DNA from: Rhodoferax sp. U2-2l
GTDB lineage: Bacteria > Pseudomonadota > Gammaproteobacteria > Burkholderiales > Burkholderiaceae_C
Assembly: GCF_020594515.1 (NCBI RefSeq)
Contig: NZ_JAJCTH010000005.1
Location: forward strand, 62,001-126,000
Length of the DNA stretch: 64,000 bases
Direction of reading: 5' to 3'
The notes below the pieces were generated by a model. The model was given only the letters and a program-made list of their open reading frames with translations, did not search any database and was not told the DNA's origin. Position 1 is the stretch's first letter. Each line of letters begins with the position of its first letter. Made by a program: the position numbers and the translations under genes. Below, in pieces: positions 60,803 through 64,000 of this stretch.

Positions 60803-61431
60803 GATGACTTTCTTTGATGGGCCGCACGCACGGACTGGCCCGGCCAGACCCACTGGGCGCGCGGCGCAATAAACACTTCCATGACCAAAAGCGGTGCGCC
60901 CTGACGCAAAAACACCGACCGCCGCACCGGCAAACTGCGCGCCAGCGCCTGCCCGACGGGGCGCCCGGTGGCGGGCAACGGCGCAGGCACCGTTGGCGCC
61001 GGGCTTTGCGCCCGCTGCCACGCGCGACCCACCTGGCGCCGCAAAGCCGTTGTCGGCTGGGCCAAACGGTATTGCAAAGGCTGGCGGACGATGCCGCTAC
61101 GCCGAAACAACACGTCAGCCAGCGGGCGCGACCCCAAACCCCGCACAGCACGCCAGGCGCCCAGCGAATCCGGCTGGGTCGTGACGCTGCGGGCCAGCAC
61201 CCGCGGCGCACCATCGACCTTGAGCAACACCTCGCGCACATGGCCGGCCGCAGGGCCTGTCAACCCCAGCGCATGCGCCTCGGAGCGCGTCAGCGGTTGG
61301 CGCCCCTGGCCAATCACCTGCACGGAAAACACCTCGCCGGTGGCGGCCAGGCGCGCGCTCAGTGAGCCGGTGGCCTGCAACCAGCGGCGCAAATCGCCAC
61401 GGGCAAAGTTGCGTTCGGTCCAGCGCATCAT
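60799..61431 (-). CDS. ubiC: Chorismate--pyruvate lyase
   Basis: UbiC removes pyruvate from chorismate to give 4-hydroxybenzoate, the ubiquinone ring precursor. The 210-residue protein shows the family pattern REVLLKVDGAPRVLARSVT and PLADVLFRRSGIVRQPLQY, and a late RRSVFLRQGAPLLVMEVFI. A long Pro/Ala linker (about 140-160) and a C-terminal tail make it longer than the 165-residue E. coli enzyme. ATG 61431 overlaps the DMT gene stop. Confidence 0.86.
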   Translation of the reverse strand: MMRWTERNFARGDLRRWLQATGSLSARLAATGEVFSVQVIGQGRQPLTRSEAHALGLTGPAAGHVREVLLKVDGAPRVLARSVTTQPDSLGAWRAVRGLGSRPLADVLFRRSGIVRQPLQYRLAQPTTALRRQVGRAWQRAQSPAPTVPAPLPATGRPVGQALARSLPVRRSVFLRQGAPLLVMEVFIAPRAQWVWPGQSVRAAHQRKSS

Positions 61432-62372
61432 CGGTGCGCCCTGATCGAGGCCAGGATGCCCAAGGTGAACAGCCCTGCGGCCAGCCATTGGACAGGGGTG
61501 GGCCAGCCAGCGTCCCAGACAAACGCGTAAAACAGCCCGAACAGGGTTTCACTCACAATCAGTTGCCCGGCCAGGCTGACACTCAGGCGGCGGCTGGCCA
61601 GGTTCCACAAGATGCTGCCAGCCCAGCCCGAGCCGATGCCGGTGGCGATGCAAACAACCGCTGCCAGCGCTTTGCCATCCTGAGCCAAAAGCACGTCGGA
61701 CTCCGACCCCGCCACCAGCCACAGCAGCAAGGCCCCGACCCCGGTGGCGATGCCCAACCAGTTGGCCCATTCGGTGGCACTCACCTGCGGGTGGCGTTTG
61801 AGCCAAGCGGCGTTCAGCAGCGCAAACGCGGTCCAGCTGGCCATGGCGCCCAGCGCCAGCAACACGCCCCACCAGAAGTCAACGCCTGCCAGCGGCAGCG
61901 TCTCGGCATTGGCCAGGCTGGCCTGCATCATCAGCACCAGGCCCGCAGCGGTCAGCACCAGACCCGGCAGCAGTGCCGACCATTTCAGCCCCAGCGGCTT
62001 ACCCAGCAACATGATCCAGATCGGGATGGTGCCAATGATGAGTGTGGGCACCTCGGAGCCTGAGGCGTTGATGGACTGGGCCAGCAGCAGGTAATACCCG
62101 GTGGCGCCCAGCAGGCTCATGCCCAGCGCCGCCGCCGCCTGCGAAGCGTTGGGCCAGGTGTGGCTGCGCCGGCCCAGCACCATGACCAGCGCGGCCATCA
62201 GCCCGAAGCTGATAAATCGCCCGGCGGTCAGGTCCACCGACGACAGCCCCGGCGTCATGCGCGGCACCACAAACACCATGCCCCACAAGGCGCCCGCACC
62301 CAGCCCGGCCGCGATGCCGAGCCAGGTGGCGCGGGAGCGGGCCTGGCTGGCGCTAGACCCCAAAACCGTCAT
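61428..62372 (-). CDS. DMT (EamA) family transporter
   Basis: A 314-residue inner-membrane protein of ten helices. It opens WLGIAAGLGAGALWGMVFVV and has a second EamA repeat beginning FWWGVLLALGAMASWTAFAL. No substrate can be assigned. The ATG lies 20 bases inside the end of the SDR gene, so the two are coupled, and its stop overlaps the ubiC start. Confidence 0.9.
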   Translation of the reverse strand: MTVLGSSASQARSRATWLGIAAGLGAGALWGMVFVVPRMTPGLSSVDLTAGRFISFGLMAALVMVLGRRSHTWPNASQAAAALGMSLLGATGYYLLLAQSINASGSEVPTLIIGTIPIWIMLLGKPLGLKWSALLPGLVLTAAGLVLMMQASLANAETLPLAGVDFWWGVLLALGAMASWTAFALLNAAWLKRHPQVSATEWANWLGIATGVGALLLWLVAGSESDVLLAQDGKALAAVVCIATGIGSGWAGSILWNLASRRLSVSLAGQLIVSETLFGLFYAFVWDAGWPTPVQWLAAGLFTLGILASIRAHR

Positions 62373-63135
62373 CGGCAGAAATCACAGCCCCGTTGATGAA
62401 GTGGCTCTGGTCAGAGCACAACATGACCAGGAGCGCGTCCAGGTCTTGCGGCTGGCCGACCCGTTTGCGCGGCAACATCTGCAGCAGCTTCTGGCCGGCC
62501 TCGGTCTGCCAGTGATGGTGGTTGATCTCGGTGTCGATGTAGCCGGGGCAAATCGCGTTGACATTGATGCCGTGTTTGCCCCATTCCAGCGCCATCGCCT
62601 TGGTCATCTGGATCACGGCGGCCTTGCTCATGGCATACACACCAATTTTCGGCAGAACCCGCAGCCCCGCCGCCGAGGCCACATTGATGATGCGCCCGCC
62701 CGTGAACGAGCCCGGCGCCTGGCCCTGGGCGCGTGCCAGCATGCGTTTGCCCACTTCTTGCGCCATGAAAAACGCGCCTTTGGTGTTGGTGTCGAACATG
62801 AAGTCATAGTCCGATTCGGTCACGTCCTGCAGGCGCTGGGTGGTGCTGACGCCTGAGTTGTTGACCAGGATGTCGATCGAGCCCACCTCGGTCTCGGCAT
62901 GCGCCACGGCCGATTTGATGGAGGCGATGTCGGTCACATCCAGTTCCATGACATGTGCATCACCGCCTTCGCCGTCGATCAGGGCGCGCAAGTCCTTGAG
63001 TTTTTCAACCCGGCGGCTGGCCAGCACCACCGCCGCACCCGCAGCCGACAAAGTGCGCGCGAACTGCGCGCCCAGCCCGCTCGACGCCCCGGTCACCAGG
63101 GCCACGCGGCCCGATAAATCAATGTTGTAAGACAT
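62353..63135 (-). CDS. Short-chain dehydrogenase/reductase
   Basis: A 260-residue SDR with a classical Rossmann start VALVTGASSGLGAQFARTLS, the NNSGVS segment, catalytic Ser in INVASAAG and the YAMSK dyad in IGVYAMSKAAVIQMTKAMA. PGYIDTEIN follows. Its specificity is unknown; such enzymes often act on 3-hydroxyacyl or alcohol substrates. ATG 63135 begins the fold. It is first in the operon, behind a palindrome that probably binds a TetR repressor. Confidence 0.92.
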   Translation of the reverse strand: MSYNIDLSGRVALVTGASSGLGAQFARTLSAAGAAVVLASRRVEKLKDLRALIDGEGGDAHVMELDVTDIASIKSAVAHAETEVGSIDILVNNSGVSTTQRLQDVTESDYDFMFDTNTKGAFFMAQEVGKRMLARAQGQAPGSFTGGRIINVASAAGLRVLPKIGVYAMSKAAVIQMTKAMALEWGKHGINVNAICPGYIDTEINHHHWQTEAGQKLLQMLPRKRVGQPQDLDALLVMLCSDQSHFINGAVISADDGFGV

Positions 63136-63156
63136 GTTTGTCTCTCCAGAAAAGCC

Positions 63157-63186
63157 AAAATAGAACGACCGTTCTATTATGTGCAA
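63157..63186 (-). promoter_or_regulatory. SDR operon promoter with TetR-type operator
   Basis: AATAGAACGACCGTTCTATT (63159-63178) is a 9-base inverted repeat around a 2-base centre, typical of TetR-family sites. On the minus strand it lies between a -35-like TTGCAC (63186-63181) and a -10-like TATTTT (63162-63157), 18 bases apart. A bound repressor would block that promoter and may also affect the divergent ETF-QO gene. Confidence 0.7.
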
Positions 63187-63273
63187 GCCCAACGCCAAAA
63201 TTCGTTTTATCTTCGACAATCCCTCATCAGGCGTGCAAGCGCCGACTGTGGACAATTATCTAGCGAGAACACC

Positions 63274-64000
63274 ATGACCCCTGCAGACATCCTGGCCCAA
63301 TTTGGCCCGCGCGAATCGATGGAGTACGACGTCGTCGTTGTAGGCGGCGGCCCGGCGGGCCTGTCAACCGCCATCCGCCTGAAACAGCTCGCCTCGAGCC
63401 AAGGCAAAGAGGTTTCTGTCGTCGTGCTGGAAAAAGGCTCTGAACCGGGCGCCCACATCCTGTCTGGTGCGGTGCTCGATCCGCAATCCTTGACCGAGCT
63501 GTTTCCCGACTGGAAAGCCATGGGTGCGCCACTCAACCAGCCGGTGACCGATGAGGCCATGCTGTTCCTGAGCGAAGGTGGCGCCTACCGCACGCCCAAT
63601 ATGTTCCTGCCCGAATGCAGCCAGAACCACGGCAACTACATCATCAGCCTGGGCGCCCTCACCCGCTGGCTGGCCACCCAAGCAGAAAACCTGGGCGTGG
63701 AAATCTTCCCCGGCTTTGCCGCCGCTGAAGTGCTGTATGACGACGCGGGTGCCGTGCGTGGCGTGGCCACCGGCAACATGGGCATTGAGAAAAATGGCGA
63801 GCCCGGCGGCAACTTCCAGATCGGCATGGAACTGCTGGGCAAATACACCATCTTTGCCGAAGGCTCACGTGGCCACCTTGGCAAACAACTCATCGAAAAA
63901 TTTAAGCTCGACGCCGGTTGCGACCCGCAAAGTTATGGCATCGGCATCAAGGAACTCTGGGAAGTGGACCCGGCGCGCCATGAACCCGGTCTGGTGCTGC
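63274..64000 (+). CDS. Electron-transfer-flavoprotein:ubiquinone oxidoreductase, 5' part
   Basis: ETF-QO passes electrons from acyl-CoA dehydrogenases through ETF to ubiquinone at the inner membrane. The first 242 codons are in the window: ESMEYDVVVVGGGPAGLSTA is the FAD-binding start, followed by LEKGSEPGAHILSGAVLDP and FLPECSQNHGNYIISLG, all typical. The C-terminal [4Fe-4S] Cys set is beyond the edge. ATG 63274 is the first Met in frame before the domain. A TetR-type palindrome is about 95 bases upstream. Confidence 0.94.
   Translation, partial: MTPADILAQFGPRESMEYDVVVVGGGPAGLSTAIRLKQLASSQGKEVSVVVLEKGSEPGAHILSGAVLDPQSLTELFPDWKAMGAPLNQPVTDEAMLFLSEGGAYRTPNMFLPECSQNHGNYIISLGALTRWLATQAENLGVEIFPGFAAAEVLYDDAGAVRGVATGNMGIEKNGEPGGNFQIGMELLGKYTIFAEGSRGHLGKQLIEKFKLDAGCDPQSYGIGIKELWEVDPARHEPGLVL

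Noticed and set aside
1..64000. CRISPR arrays, tRNA and rRNA genes
   Set aside because: No regularly spaced direct repeats, cloverleaf-type sequences or rRNA signatures were noticed on either strand.

Overview
The window looks like chromosomal DNA from a GC-rich betaproteobacterium, most likely Burkholderiales and probably Comamonadaceae (Rhodoferax/Polaromonas-like). This is judged from protein style, GC-rich third codon positions, and the mix of late B12 genes, an HME-type copper pump and DMT exporters. No rRNA, tRNA, CRISPR array, prophage or intact insertion sequence was recognised.

1-15671 is a cobalamin (B12) island. On the minus strand, in transcription order, it runs: a B12 riboswitch, btuB, cbiA, a B12-binding protein, cobU, btuF, btuC, btuD, cobO, a small ribbon-helix-helix gene, bioB, cbiB, cobD and cobQ. 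A second riboswitch then precedes cobT, which runs off the left edge. A third riboswitch faces the other way and precedes bluB, so the region holds three B12 riboswitches. The genes cover uptake, adenosylation, amidation, aminopropanol arm synthesis and lower-ligand supply. Corrin-ring genes and cobS are not in the window.

15.7-22.2 kb is housekeeping: a coiled-coil gene with zapA, hslO, a gamma-carbonic-anhydrase-like gene, a DUF455 ferritin-like gene, an EAL-HDOD protein, xerD and an AEC transporter. It ends in possible remains of a two-component system. Next comes an unusual single-frame protein (22171-24075): a Wzz-type chain-length domain followed by a degenerate tyrosine-recombinase domain. 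24.2-31.9 kb is a dipeptide-type ABC transporter operon with an Ala-Glu-epimerase-like enzyme and an aspartoacylase-like hydrolase, suggesting uptake and use of peptides, possibly murein peptides.

32-38.6 kb carries queG, tsaE, an AMIN-domain amidase, a PfkB sugar kinase divergent from a ROK regulator, a deoxyinosine glycosylase, and a CBS-domain gene behind a perfect FNR-type box. After a gene-poor stretch with an aldolase fragment, 39.3-49.2 kb is a copper/silver resistance locus: cusF, dsbB, dsbA, cusC, cusB and cusA, divergent from cusRS.

49.2-64 kb holds a TVP38-flavoprotein fusion beside a DedA protein, toxin-gene remnants, mutL, DMT and MATE exporters, scoAB divergent from a PAS-LuxR regulator, a DUF2934 gene behind a strong sigma-54 promoter match, and an operon of SDR, DMT exporter, ubiC and thioesterase. 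The window ends in the 5' part of ETF-ubiquinone oxidoreductase, with a TetR-type palindrome between it and the SDR gene. Several dispersed palindromic repeats lie between genes, and one lies in frame inside cbiA.
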